Of a stretch of DNA of 64,000 nt, positions 1 to 8,782 are shown one piece after another. Numbering within the stretch: the stretch's first letter is position 1; every line of letters starts with the position of its first letter. Under the pieces are notes generated by a model that had not been told where the DNA came from, ran no database searches, and worked only from the letters and a program-made list of their open reading frames with translations. This DNA is from Clostridium_AF sediminicola (GTDB lineage Bacteria > Bacillota > Clostridia > Clostridiales > Clostridiaceae): contig NZ_BAABMF010000008.1 in NCBI RefSeq assembly GCF_050402865.1, positions 131,315 to 195,314 on the forward strand, given 5' to 3'. A program made the position numbers and the translations under genes.

Positions 1-1137
1 AATACCACTGAAGAATCCTCTAGCATAAATTTTAGCACAGGGAATCCTCGTATTGGAAATATAAACACACCCGATCTTAAACATTGCCTTGATAGGGCTG
101 TTGATATTTATATGAATAATTCTTTAAGTAGTAGTAATATATCAGGAGTAGAATCCTTGAGAAAAATTTTACCTAAATATCTTTCTGATTTTCAAATATT
201 TACATCTTCTAATAATATATTTGTAAACCTAGGAATTCAACAAGCTTTAAGTATACTAACTAAAATGCCCTTTCCAAATGGTAAAGATGTGATTTTAATA
301 GAACAACCAACCTATAGATTTTTCATCAATTTCTTAAAACATCAAGGTTCTAAAGTAATAGGCATTGAAAGAAATGAACAGGGAATTGATTTAAAAAAAT
401 TAGAGGAATTATTTAAGAATGAAAATATCAAATTTTTCTATACAATACCTAGAAACCACAACCCCTTAGGAACTTCTTATAATAAGCGTCAAAGAAAAGC
501 TATAGCAGCTTTAGCTATCAAGTATGATGTATATATTGTAGAGGATGATTATTTTAGCGATATTTCTTTGGATAGTAAGTATGATCCTATTTACGCTTAT
601 TCTGATTATCAACATGTTATTTACTTGAAGAGTTTTTCAAAAATTTTACCCTGGATGAGAATTGGTTTGATTGTAATGCCTTCCCATTTGTTGAATATCT
701 TTGAGAAATGTATTATAGCTTCTTATTATTATTCATATTTTTCCGCTTCTTTAGTGTCTCAAGCTACTTTAGAAATTTATATCCGTAGTAAAATTCTAAA
801 GAAACAGGTGGCTTCTATCACAAAAGAATTGGAAGAAAAACAAAAATGCTTAAGAAATAACTTAAGAAAACTATCAAAATATAATATAAAATGCATAGGT
901 GGTAAATCTGGTTATTATTCATATTTAGAGCTTCCAGAGTATATAAATGAAAACCGACTGATAACTAATTTAGAAAAACAAAACGTCCTTGTAACGAATG
1001 GAGAAAATTTTTATTTTGACAATACTTATTACAAAAAAGGAATACGCATAAGTATTGCTAGTTCAAGTGTAGAACAAATTAATACAGGTTTTAAAATAAT
1101 AAGTTCACTAATAGAAAAACACACCAATAATTTTTAA
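1..1137 (+). CDS. MocR/PdxR-type aminotransferase-fold protein, 3' part
   Basis: The reading frame is open from the first base, so the gene begins outside the window; the ATG at 112 is internal. What is present is the fold-type I aminotransferase domain of a PLP-dependent protein. Visible landmarks are HNPLG in the substrate/PLP region, VEDDYFSDIS around the PLP aspartate, and a SFSKIL segment holding the Schiff-base lysine. In MocR proteins this domain follows a GntR winged helix, which would lie upstream of base 1, so regulator and true aminotransferase cannot be told apart. A complete MocR protein at 58774 has the same motifs. The gene ends at its own terminator and converges on the glucosidase gene downstream. 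Confidence 0.85.
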   Translation, partial: NTTEESSSINFSTGNPRIGNINTPDLKHCLDRAVDIYMNNSLSSSNISGVESLRKILPKYLSDFQIFTSSNNIFVNLGIQQALSILTKMPFPNGKDVILIEQPTYRFFINFLKHQGSKVIGIERNEQGIDLKKLEELFKNENIKFFYTIPRNHNPLGTSYNKRQRKAIAALAIKYDVYIVEDDYFSDISLDSKYDPIYAYSDYQHVIYLKSFSKILPWMRIGLIVMPSHLLNIFEKCIIASYYYSYFSASLVSQATLEIYIRSKILKKQVASITKELEEKQKCLRNNLRKLSKYNIKCIGGKSGYYSYLELPEYINENRLITNLEKQNVLVTNGENFYFDNTYYKKGIRISIASSSVEQINTGFKIISSLIEKHTNNF

Positions 1138-1158
1138 TCATTCATTTGGTGTGTTTTT
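1115..1158 (+). terminator. Rho-independent terminator
   Basis: The arms AAAAACACACCA (1115-1126) and TGGTGTGTTTTT (1147-1158) are perfectly complementary and end in a T-run. The hairpin overlaps the stop codon of the MocR-like gene. The symmetric A/T tracts may let it also stop transcripts from the opposite strand. Confidence 0.8.
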
Positions 1159-1183
1159 ACATACTGTTTTTTTGCAATAAAAA

Positions 1184-2623
1184 CTATAATTCTTCTCCAT
1201 TTGTTTTAATAACATTCTTGTACCAATAGAAGCTCTTCTTTCTAGATCTTTCTAAAGTTCCATTACCGTCATTATCTTTATCTACGTATATAAATCCATA
1301 ACGTTTCTTCATTTCACCTGTTGATGCACTAATTAAGTCAATACATCCCCATGGAGTGTACCCCATAAGATCTACACCATCATTGGTAACCGCTTTTTTC
1401 ATCTCAACTATATGTTTTCTTAGGTAGTCAATTCTATAATCATCATTAATAGAACCATCTTCTTCAACTTTATCAACAGCTCCTAAGCCGTTTTCCACAA
1501 TAAATAGTGGAACTTGATAACGATCATATAAATTATTTAGAGAAATTCTAAGTCCTAGTGGATCAATTTGCCATCCCCACTCTGATGCTTCTAAATAAGG
1601 ATTTTCAATTCCACCTAGCATGTTTCCACCTAAATTCTTTTCAGATGTATTATTATCCATTACTTTTGAATTTACTACTAATGACATGTAGTAACTAAAT
1701 GCAAGGTAATCTACTTTACCTTCTCTTAAAATTTCTTCATCTCCAGCTTCAGTTTCAATATAAATATCATTTCTCTCGAAATAACGCATCATACTATTTG
1801 GATAAGATCCCCTTACTTGTACATCTGAGAAGAAATAATGCTTATTTAACATTTCATTAGTTGCTTGTACATCTTTTGGATTACATGTTTCTGGATAAAA
1901 TAATGGATAGAGTAACATACATCCAATTTTAAAATTAGGATTAATTTCATGTCCTAACTTTACAGCCTTTGCACTAGCTACAAATTGATGATGAGCGGCT
2001 TGATAACAAACTTGTTCCTTATTTTCTCCTTCATTAAACTTAATTCCTGCTGGAATAAATGGATGCAATGTAACTACATTTATTTCATTAAAAGTCATCC
2101 AATATTTAACCTTATCTTTATAGCGAGTAAATATTGCTTCACAGTAATTTATAAAAAAATCTACTAGTTTGCGATTTCTCCAAGCACCATACTTTTCAAC
2201 TAATGCATAGGGCATTTCATAGTGAGAAATTGTAACAACTGGTTCAATTCCATACTTTAAACATTCATTAAATAAATTATCATAGAATTTTAAGCCTTCT
2301 TCATTTGGTTCTGTTTCATCACCATTTGGGAATATTCTAGTCCAAGCGATTGATGTACGAAAGCATTTAAAACCCATTTCAGCTAATAGTGCAATATCTT
2401 CTTTATAATGATGATACAAGTCTATCGCTTCATGTGATGGATAGTATTTTCCTTTTATAACTCCATCTGTGTATTCACGGTGCTTATCAACAGTACCACC
2501 AGTAGCAACGTCTGCTGTACTCACACCTTTTCCACCTATATTCCATGCTCCTTCACATTGATTGGCAGCGACTGCCCCACCCCATAGAAATCCTTCGGGA
2601 AATTGTTCTATTTTATTTTCCAC
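1184..2623 (-). CDS. 6-phospho-beta-glucosidase, GH1
   Basis: This cytoplasmic family 1 glycoside hydrolase should split 6-phospho-beta-glucosides delivered by the PTS permease next to it. The full length (479 aa) is normal. The N-terminal FLWGGAVAANQCEGA is the family signature, the acid/base glutamate lies in TFNEIN near residue 180, and the nucleophile in VENGLG near residue 377. It starts at a GTG behind GGAGGA, 14 bases after the permease stop, so the two are cotranscribed. It is a close paralogue of the enzyme at 12635 and shares its C-terminal ERSRKKSF segment. The exact sugar (cellobiose, salicin, arbutin) cannot be read from sequence. Confidence 0.95.
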   Translation of the reverse strand: MENKIEQFPEGFLWGGAVAANQCEGAWNIGGKGVSTADVATGGTVDKHREYTDGVIKGKYYPSHEAIDLYHHYKEDIALLAEMGFKCFRTSIAWTRIFPNGDETEPNEEGLKFYDNLFNECLKYGIEPVVTISHYEMPYALVEKYGAWRNRKLVDFFINYCEAIFTRYKDKVKYWMTFNEINVVTLHPFIPAGIKFNEGENKEQVCYQAAHHQFVASAKAVKLGHEINPNFKIGCMLLYPLFYPETCNPKDVQATNEMLNKHYFFSDVQVRGSYPNSMMRYFERNDIYIETEAGDEEILREGKVDYLAFSYYMSLVVNSKVMDNNTSEKNLGGNMLGGIENPYLEASEWGWQIDPLGLRISLNNLYDRYQVPLFIVENGLGAVDKVEEDGSINDDYRIDYLRKHIVEMKKAVTNDGVDLMGYTPWGCIDLISASTGEMKKRYGFIYVDKDNDGNGTLERSRKKSFYWYKNVIKTNGEEL

Positions 2624-2637
2624 AATTCATTCCTCCA

Positions 2638-4494
2638 TTATATAATAGTCAGTAGATTCTCACCTTCATTAACCTCTTTTATTTCTTTTGGTAAAATATC
2701 TAAATAATTAGGTGTATTTGTGATAATAACTGGTGTAATCAAATCATATCCTTCAGCTTTAATAGCATTCATATCAAATTGGAGCAATGTATCACCAACT
2801 TTAATAGCATCACCATCATTAACATGAGTTATGAAATATTTACCATCAAGTTTAACTGTATCAATTCCAATATGAATTAAAATCTCAGCACCTTCATCAG
2901 AAACAATACCAATAGCATGTTTTGTTTTAAATAGTGTTGCCACAGTACCATTTACCGGTGAAACTATTCTACCTTCAGTTGGTCTTATTGCAATCCCTTT
3001 TCCCATAATTTCTTTTGCAAATGTTTCGTCACTTACTTCTGTCAAAGGAACTACTTCGCCAGTTAAAGGGCTTGCTATATTAATCTTATTTGTTAATGCT
3101 TCTTTCCTAGGTAATTCTTCATCTAATTCATCATCATCCACTTCATCTATAGGATCTTCAAATCCCAAGAACCAAGTTGCTATAAATGTCACTACAAATG
3201 CTATAACACATACTACAATTGCATTAATAAAATTAGATCCTTCTGGTCCAATAAAAATTGGTAATGCTGCAAGACCTGGTACAGCCATTGCATAACCTTT
3301 AAGTCCTACAATACCCCCGTATAAACCACCAACTGCACCACCAATCATAACACCTATAAACGGCTTCTTCAGTTTTAAGTTAACACCGTACATAGCTGGT
3401 TCAGTAATACCTAATACTGCTGTAATCCCTGATGAACCTGCTAATTGTTTTAATTCACTGTTTTTACTTTTTAATGCTACACAAAGAGCTGCTGCACCTT
3501 GTGCAACGTTTGCCGCTAACATACCAGGTAATAATATACTTTCATATCCGCTAGTTGCAAATTGAGCAAATACAAATGGAAAATAACTGTAATGCATCCC
3601 TGTCATAACTAATAATGGTGAAAATGCACCCATTAATAATACTACTAACCATCCTGCCCTAGCACTTAAAATATTTATGCCTTGAGCCACAACATTTCCA
3701 ACTACTGTACCTATCGGTCCAAGCGCTATTAAACCGATTGGAGCTACAACTAACAATATAATAAGAGGTTTTGAGAAAAATTTAATTGGTTTTGGAGAAA
3801 TTTTATCTGCAAATTTCTCAACATATGACATTAACCAAACTATTAAAATAATAGGAATAACAGAGGATGAATATGTTGCTAATGTAACAGGTAATCCTAA
3901 GAAATGAACTGGTTCACCTGCAGCAACTAGTGCTGTTAAATTAGGATGTAACAATACACCTGCTAAGGACATAGCCATAAATGGATTACATTTGAATTTA
4001 ATTGCTGATGTGTAAGCTATCAATATTGGTAAGAAAAAGAATGCTGCATCTGATATAAAATTCAAAATATAATATGATTGACTTTCCATTGACAATAAAC
4101 CAGATGATGTTAAAAGTACTAACACAGCTTTTATCATACCTGCACCAGTAATTGCCGGTAAAATTGGAGTAAAGATACCTGCAATTGTATCAAGTACTGA
4201 AGATACTAAACTCTTCTTTTCCCCACTATCACTTGAATTTCCTTTTTGAAAATCACCTAGCTTTAATATTTCACAATAAACACTTGCTACATCACTTCCA
4301 ATAATCAACTGGAATTGTCCACCTTTATTAACAACTCCTATAACACCTTTAGTCTTCTTTAATACCTCTTCGTTTACTTTTGATAGATTTTTTAAATTAA
4401 ATCTCAATCTAGTTGCACAGTGAGTTACATTTGCTACGTTTTCTGACCCACCGACATTTTTCAAAATCTCACTTGCTAATTTTGGATAATTCAT
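2638..4494 (-). CDS. PTS beta-glucoside permease, fused IIBCA
   Basis: This membrane permease imports and phosphorylates beta-glucosides. Domains run IIB (Cys26 in THCATRLRF, the phosphorylated residue), a long IIC membrane domain with the conserved GITEPAMYG motif, and IIA at the C terminus with ILIHIGIDTV holding the active histidine. At 618 aa the BglF-type fusion is complete. AGGAGG precedes the ATG. The gene lies downstream of two RAT sites and one clear leader terminator, so it is expected to be expressed when the LicT-type protein at 4888 is active. The IIB and IIA domains would also carry the phosphate that inhibits that antiterminator when no sugar is present, as known for BglF/BglG. 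Confidence 0.95.
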   Translation of the reverse strand: MNYPKLASEILKNVGGSENVANVTHCATRLRFNLKNLSKVNEEVLKKTKGVIGVVNKGGQFQLIIGSDVASVYCEILKLGDFQKGNSSDSGEKKSLVSSVLDTIAGIFTPILPAITGAGMIKAVLVLLTSSGLLSMESQSYYILNFISDAAFFFLPILIAYTSAIKFKCNPFMAMSLAGVLLHPNLTALVAAGEPVHFLGLPVTLATYSSSVIPIILIVWLMSYVEKFADKISPKPIKFFSKPLIILLVVAPIGLIALGPIGTVVGNVVAQGINILSARAGWLVVLLMGAFSPLLVMTGMHYSYFPFVFAQFATSGYESILLPGMLAANVAQGAAALCVALKSKNSELKQLAGSSGITAVLGITEPAMYGVNLKLKKPFIGVMIGGAVGGLYGGIVGLKGYAMAVPGLAALPIFIGPEGSNFINAIVVCVIAFVVTFIATWFLGFEDPIDEVDDDELDEELPRKEALTNKINIASPLTGEVVPLTEVSDETFAKEIMGKGIAIRPTEGRIVSPVNGTVATLFKTKHAIGIVSDEGAEILIHIGIDTVKLDGKYFITHVNDGDAIKVGDTLLQFDMNAIKAEGYDLITPVIITNTPNYLDILPKEIKEVNEGENLLTII

Positions 4495-4560
4495 AACCTG
4501 ATTCCTCCTATTTAACTTTTTTATTTTACATTAGAAATTTAAAATATTTTTGAAGAATGT

Positions 4561-4590
4561 AGGTTTTGCCTGATACATCAGTAACAATCC
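4561..4590 (-). promoter_or_regulatory. RAT antiterminator site 1 (second in the leader)
   Basis: On the minus strand the 30 bases read GGATTGTTACTG, a six-base loop and CAGGCAAAACCT, matching the ribonucleic antiterminator bound by LicT/SacY/BglG proteins. It lies about 65 bases before the permease start. Unlike site 2 it has no strong terminator stem after it; only a weak TACATT/AATGTA pairing follows. It may be a decayed or auxiliary site. Confidence 0.8.
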
Positions 4591-4661
4591 TATAGGAACT
4601 TAATATTATAATTTCTTATTTGGATTTAACTTACCGATTGCATCACCCCTTTCAGATTTAT

Positions 4662-4723
4662 AAAAAAAACCCAAGTAAATTATAAAGAAGAAAATTCTAC
4701 TTCTTTATAATCTACTTAGGTTT
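4662..4723 (-). terminator. Conditional leader terminator of the first bgl operon
   Basis: In the minus-strand RNA a long stem of about 24 pairs (AACCTAAGTAGATTATAAAG with its complement) ends in eight T. Its 5' arm begins inside the 3' end of RAT site 2, so the two structures exclude each other. That is the classic LicT-type antitermination switch. Confidence 0.85.
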
Positions 4724-4747
4724 TGCCTGCTCTACCAGTAACAATCC
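4718..4747 (-). promoter_or_regulatory. RAT antiterminator site 2
   Basis: The minus strand reads GGATTGTTACTG, GTAGAG, CAGGCAAAACCT. This is a canonical RAT hairpin, and it overlaps the 5' arm of the terminator at 4662-4723 by six bases. It lies between the antiterminator gene and the permease gene. Confidence 0.88.
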
Positions 4748-4750
4748 TTG

Positions 4751-4842
4751 GGTCGGCTTAATAATTAGTTCTACTTTTCTTTTGAAAATATGAGGCTTCT
4801 ATCATTTTTCAAAAGAATTTAGTAGAAGTTATTATTCAACGA
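4751..4842. repeat. 90-bp palindromic repeat, copy A
   Basis: This is an imperfect palindrome with ends GGTCG and CGACC and arms near TTCTTTTGAAAA / TTTTCAAAAGAA around a TATGAGGCTTCTATCAT loop. Related copies lie at about 35680-35773 (same orientation) and 63125-63217 (inverted). It codes for nothing visible and sits in the leader between the antiterminator gene and RAT site 2. Confidence 0.75.
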
Positions 4843-4887
4843 CCTTTATCAATTATATACTTATTAATGTTTTCAATGGCCCATCTA

Positions 4888-5721
4888 TTATTTATTAACG
4901 ACACGTTCAATATGTATAGTTAAATATAATCTTTCCTCTTTTGTTAACTTATAACTGTACTTTCCTTCGATAAATTTATGTATCTTTTTTGTACATTGAT
5001 ATGAATCATTATATTTACTTTTTATCATATCAAATAGTTCATTGTCTTTGCTATCATTGTAGCATTTTTTATTAAATAAACGTTGAGCAAAAAATTTTAA
5101 ATGTGTAATAAATCGATAGTAACTTAATGATTCTTCATCAAAATCAATTTTATAATGATATTTTACGATATTTAATATTTCTTGCATAACTTTTGTAATA
5201 TTCATGACAATAGGCATTTCTTCATTTAATTGAGCATTAACAAAATGCAGTGCAATAAATGCTGCCTCGTCCTCCAATAACTCAATATCAAATTTATCTT
5301 CTATCATCTTTAAAGCTTCTTTTCCTACAGAAAATTCATCTTTATATAATCTTTTTGTGTCCCAGAGAAGTGCATTTTTTAGTTGGATTCCCTTTTTGTA
5401 ACGCTCTATAGCACTATGAATATGATCAGTTAATGAGATATAAATACTATCATTTAATTTCTTTCCAAGCTGTGTCTTTGCATACTTAATGATTTTTTCA
5501 GAAATAACCATATGTTCCATAGGAATTTCAGCAATTAACTGTTCAAATTTATCACTCATATCTTTATTAGATAAAGTGAATATTTTTTCTATTTTGCCTT
5601 CTTCAATCAAGTCACCAACTCGTTTTTTAAATCCTAATCCACGTCCCATTACCACGATTTCTTGTCCTTTATCGTTTAAGGCAACAACTACATTATTGTT
5701 AAAAATCTTTTCAATATTCAT
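4888..5721 (-). CDS. BglG/LicT-family transcriptional antiterminator
   Basis: This RNA-binding antiterminator should hold RAT hairpins open in front of the beta-glucoside genes. The 277 aa give an N-terminal CAT RNA-binding domain (about residues 1-55, with the family pattern EIVVMGRGLGFKKRVG) and two PTS regulation domains. Candidate phospho-histidines are in TDHIHSAI of PRD1 and TIHIERV of PRD2. The ATG follows GAGAGGTG. The gene has its own RAT and terminator upstream (5741-5807), so it is autoregulated, and it leads the operon 4494-1184. The second copy at 16099 is a clear paralogue; cross-recognition between the two systems is possible because their RAT cores are similar. Confidence 0.93.
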   Translation of the reverse strand: MNIEKIFNNNVVVALNDKGQEIVVMGRGLGFKKRVGDLIEEGKIEKIFTLSNKDMSDKFEQLIAEIPMEHMVISEKIIKYAKTQLGKKLNDSIYISLTDHIHSAIERYKKGIQLKNALLWDTKRLYKDEFSVGKEALKMIEDKFDIELLEDEAAFIALHFVNAQLNEEMPIVMNITKVMQEILNIVKYHYKIDFDEESLSYYRFITHLKFFAQRLFNKKCYNDSKDNELFDMIKSKYNDSYQCTKKIHKFIEGKYSYKLTKEERLYLTIHIERVVNK

Positions 5722-5740
5722 AAAGGTTCACCTCTCATTA

Positions 5741-5789
5741 AAATAAAAAAAGGCAAAATCTACAACGAAAAAGTTATAGGTTTTGCCTG
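5741..5789 (-). terminator. Conditional terminator before the first antiterminator gene
   Basis: On the minus strand AGGCAAAACCTATAAC pairs imperfectly with GTTGTAGATTTTGCCT around a short loop and ends in TTTTTTTATTTT. The 5' arm lies in RAT site 3, giving mutually exclusive folds. Confidence 0.82.
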
Positions 5790-5807
5790 CATTATCAGTA
5801 ACAATCC
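5778..5807 (-). promoter_or_regulatory. RAT antiterminator site 3
   Basis: The minus strand reads GGATTGTTACTG, ATAATG, CAGGCAAAACCT. It precedes the antiterminator gene at 5721 and overlaps the terminator arm, which implies autoregulation. Confidence 0.88.
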
Positions 5808-5889
5808 TCTGAATACGTTTATATTATTGTGTAATTTCATGTTACCATGTCCTATTTCAATTGTCAACAATAATTTCAAATTTATCCAT

Positions 5890-7875
5890 TTATAGATTTC
5901 TTGCTAATTCATATGCATTCCAAATTGAATACATTATATTGTGTACTTTTCTAGAGTCTCCAATGTTATGTACATGAACATCACAATCTTTTATTTCATT
6001 ATACAATGAATCATTTTCTGTATACCCAACTGAAGTGATAACCGTATCAGCTAGAAGATCAAAGTTCTTATCATTCTGCTGAACTTGGACACTTCCTTCT
6101 TTTGAATTCACAACAGATGCGCTTTTATAAATGTCTACATGATGGAATTTCAATAGGTCAACTAACATATCATGATTCATATGTGGCAGTGCATCATGTC
6201 CTCCTAATATTTCAGGAAGTAATTCTACAACTGCAACTTTTTTTCCTTGTTGCGCTAGCCAAAGCGCAGTTTCACATCCAACCAAGCCCCCACCGACTAC
6301 AACTACATTATTGCCAACAGAAACCTTTTCTAATAATACTTGGTCCGCAGTAACCGTTTCTTGTGAGCCATTTATTGTAATCTTCTTAGGACTAGAGCCA
6401 GTTGCTGTAATAATTACATCTGCCTTAAAATCATCAATATTTTCTTTATTAACGGAAGTACAATATTTTACGTCAACACCTAATAACTCTAATTGACGTT
6501 TATAGTATGCAATTAATTTGCGATCATATCGCTTAAAATGAGGTACACTACCAGGAATTAAATTTCCTCCCAATTGATCTGATTTTTCACATAGTGTTAC
6601 AGAATGCCCACGAAGAGCACTAACACGTGCTACTTCCATACCAGCTACACCACCACCAACAACTAATATATGTTTCTTTTTCAATGCAGGAGTGAGTCCA
6701 TAAATATTTTCTCTACCACAGTTTGGATTAACCGCACAACTTACAGGAGCATTACTAATACGTCCAAGACAACCTTCATGGCAACCAACACATGGACGAA
6801 TTTCGTCTAATTGATCATGTTTTATTTTAGTAACAAATTCTGGATCTGCTAATAATGGTCTACCGTAGCTTACAATATCACATGATTTTCCTAAGGCTTC
6901 TACTGCCATCTTAGGGTTGTCCATTCTACCTGCTAAAATAATAGGAACATCTACATGCTTCTTGAGAATTTCACCAAATTCACGATACATACCGTCTTCA
7001 AAATATGTTGGTGGATGATTCCAGTACCATGAATCATATGTTCCTGCATCTACATTCAATGCATCATATCCTGCAGAAACAAGAATTTTAGCAGCTTGGA
7101 TACCTTCTTCAATATCTTTTCCTACTTCTTTATAATCCTCACCAGGTAAACCACCCTGTCTCAAGCCCTTCATACAACTCTTAAGGCTATATCTTAAACT
7201 AACTGGAAAGTCAGAACCACATACTTTTTTGATACCTTTTACAATTTCAGTACTGATACGAAGTCGGTTTTCTAATGAACCACCAAATTCATCAGTACGG
7301 TGATTAAAGAAAGCAATAGCAAATTGATCTAATAAGTATCCTTCATGAACAGCATGAACTTCTACACCATCAAAGCCAGCTTTTTTTGCAATCGCAGCAG
7401 ACATAACAAATTTTTGAATCAATGTCATTATTTCTTCTTTGGTCATTTCACGATGAGTCATAGCGGGATCAAAACGATTTTCCTGCTCTGATGGAGCAAT
7501 AGGTTTAGAAACAAAACCAGGTACAGCACTTCTTCCTAAACCACCAGTTAATTGTAAAAATATTTTTGAATCGTATGCATGAACACGTTCATTCATCTGA
7601 TAAGTGCTATGGATGAATGCTAACGGATTGCTGGTAGGGCATGGAATACCATTGCCCGGAATACCTTCTACTTGAAGATCAACACTGCAAATACCAGTGA
7701 TAATTAAACCAACATCATTCTTGGCCCGTTCTACATAATAATCTTGAATGCGTTGATTGAATCCTCCAAAAGAATCAGCATAACCAACTGGTCCCATTGG
7801 GGCCATAGAAGTTTTGTTTTTAATTCTTAGTTTTCCAATATGAGTAGGTTCAAATAATTCTGGATATTTAATCAT
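5890..7875 (-). CDS. NADH:flavin oxidoreductase / 2-enoate reductase family protein
   Basis: This is a multidomain redox enzyme of the Old Yellow Enzyme-like, Fe-S containing class (2-enoate reductase, 2,4-dienoyl-CoA reductase, BaiCD/BaiH relatives). The N-terminal FMN barrel (about 1-360) is followed by a 4Fe-4S cysteine cluster (CVGCHEGCLGR and CAVNP), then FAD and NAD(P) Rossmann domains with VVGGGVAGMEVA and VVGGGLVGCETA. An in-frame ATG lies 21 bases upstream, but the start used here has AAGGGGGA correctly spaced. It is divergent from a TetR gene with a 16-bp inverted repeat between them, so repression by that TetR and induction by an enoate-like compound are likely. The substrate is not readable from sequence. 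Confidence 0.9.
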   Translation of the reverse strand: MIKYPELFEPTHIGKLRIKNKTSMAPMGPVGYADSFGGFNQRIQDYYVERAKNDVGLIITGICSVDLQVEGIPGNGIPCPTSNPLAFIHSTYQMNERVHAYDSKIFLQLTGGLGRSAVPGFVSKPIAPSEQENRFDPAMTHREMTKEEIMTLIQKFVMSAAIAKKAGFDGVEVHAVHEGYLLDQFAIAFFNHRTDEFGGSLENRLRISTEIVKGIKKVCGSDFPVSLRYSLKSCMKGLRQGGLPGEDYKEVGKDIEEGIQAAKILVSAGYDALNVDAGTYDSWYWNHPPTYFEDGMYREFGEILKKHVDVPIILAGRMDNPKMAVEALGKSCDIVSYGRPLLADPEFVTKIKHDQLDEIRPCVGCHEGCLGRISNAPVSCAVNPNCGRENIYGLTPALKKKHILVVGGGVAGMEVARVSALRGHSVTLCEKSDQLGGNLIPGSVPHFKRYDRKLIAYYKRQLELLGVDVKYCTSVNKENIDDFKADVIITATGSSPKKITINGSQETVTADQVLLEKVSVGNNVVVVGGGLVGCETALWLAQQGKKVAVVELLPEILGGHDALPHMNHDMLVDLLKFHHVDIYKSASVVNSKEGSVQVQQNDKNFDLLADTVITSVGYTENDSLYNEIKDCDVHVHNIGDSRKVHNIMYSIWNAYELARNL

Positions 7876-7902
7876 AGATATTTCCCCCTTTTTCACAATT
7901 CA

Positions 7903-7950
7903 TTAACATAATCAATTCACCGAATCAATTCTCCGAATTGATTATGTTAA
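7903..7950. promoter_or_regulatory. Inverted-repeat operator between oxidoreductase and tetR
   Basis: TTAACATAATCAATTC (7903-7918) and GAATTGATTATGTTAA (7935-7950) form a perfect 16-bp inverted repeat. A third copy of the inner half, AATCAATTC, lies between them at 7923-7931. The position between divergent genes marks it as the likely binding site of the TetR protein. Confidence 0.7.
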
Positions 7951-8045
7951 AATTATAACGCTATGGATATTCTTTGTCAACACGAGTTTTATTTGATAGA
8001 ATAAAAAAGAATAATACCCTTATAGACAAAGGATTTGAGAAAAAT

Positions 8046-8639
8046 ATGAAAAAGAAAACAACACGTCAGATAAAGGCAGAAAATACAAAGGCTAATATCC
8101 TAGCAGTAGCAACTGATTTGTTTACTCATAAAACTCTAGATGAAATCAGTATTTTAGAAATTTGTAAAAAGGCAGAGGTTTCAGTAGGCGCATTTTACCA
8201 TCATTTTGCAAATAAAGCGGGTATAATTGTTGAACTCTATAAAGAAATCGATGTTCAATTTGAAAATGAAGTTTATCCATCATTAATTAAAGAAGAACCA
8301 ATTGAAGCTATTTTGAAATATTTGGAACGTCAATGCACAGTTCCAGCAGAAACAGGAATGGATTTAGTAAAAAACATCTATAAAGCTCAGATCGATTATG
8401 GAAGTGCCTTTTTTTTGTCCGTAGGAAGAGGTTTACCTCATGGTCTATATCTACTAATTAAAAAAGCAAAAGAACAAGGAAAAATCAAAGAAAATGCATC
8501 AGAAGAACAGTTAACAAATGAATTACTTATTATTTCAAGAGGAATAATTTACAATTGGTGCGTTAGTGATGGAAAAACAAATCCATCAAATATGGTAAGA
8601 TGGATGGCGAACAATTATTTGCAGACCTTTGTTAAGTAG
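8046..8639 (+). CDS. TetR/AcrR-family repressor
   Basis: The N-terminal helix-turn-helix is clear (ILAVATDLFTHKTLDEISI, then VGAFYHHFANKAGI), followed by a helical ligand-binding domain; 197 aa is normal. A TTG further upstream at 7974 would add 24 residues, but the homologous relic at 17258 also begins at the ATG used here. It is transcribed away from the flavin oxidoreductase and probably represses it through the repeat at 7903-7950. Both flanks of this gene recur around 17147-17390, where only the first 19 and last few codons survive. Confidence 0.9.
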   Translation: MKKKTTRQIKAENTKANILAVATDLFTHKTLDEISILEICKKAEVSVGAFYHHFANKAGIIVELYKEIDVQFENEVYPSLIKEEPIEAILKYLERQCTVPAETGMDLVKNIYKAQIDYGSAFFLSVGRGLPHGLYLLIKKAKEQGKIKENASEEQLTNELLIISRGIIYNWCVSDGKTNPSNMVRWMANNYLQTFVK

Positions 8640-8693
8640 TCACTCTCTATTAGTTTCGGCAGTTCCCAAAAGAAAGCAAGTTCCTTTCTATCA

Positions 8694-8724
8694 AAAACAG
8701 CTTTCATAAAATGAAAGCTGTTTT
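8694..8724 (+). terminator. Rho-independent terminator
   Basis: AAAACAGCTTTCAT and ATGAAAGCTGTTTT are perfectly complementary around a three-base loop, 55 bases after the tetR stop codon. Confidence 0.85.
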
Positions 8725-8782
8725 AACATTGTTTATATTGGTTTTTGTTTCAATTAATTTTGAGATACTGAATTCCACATAA

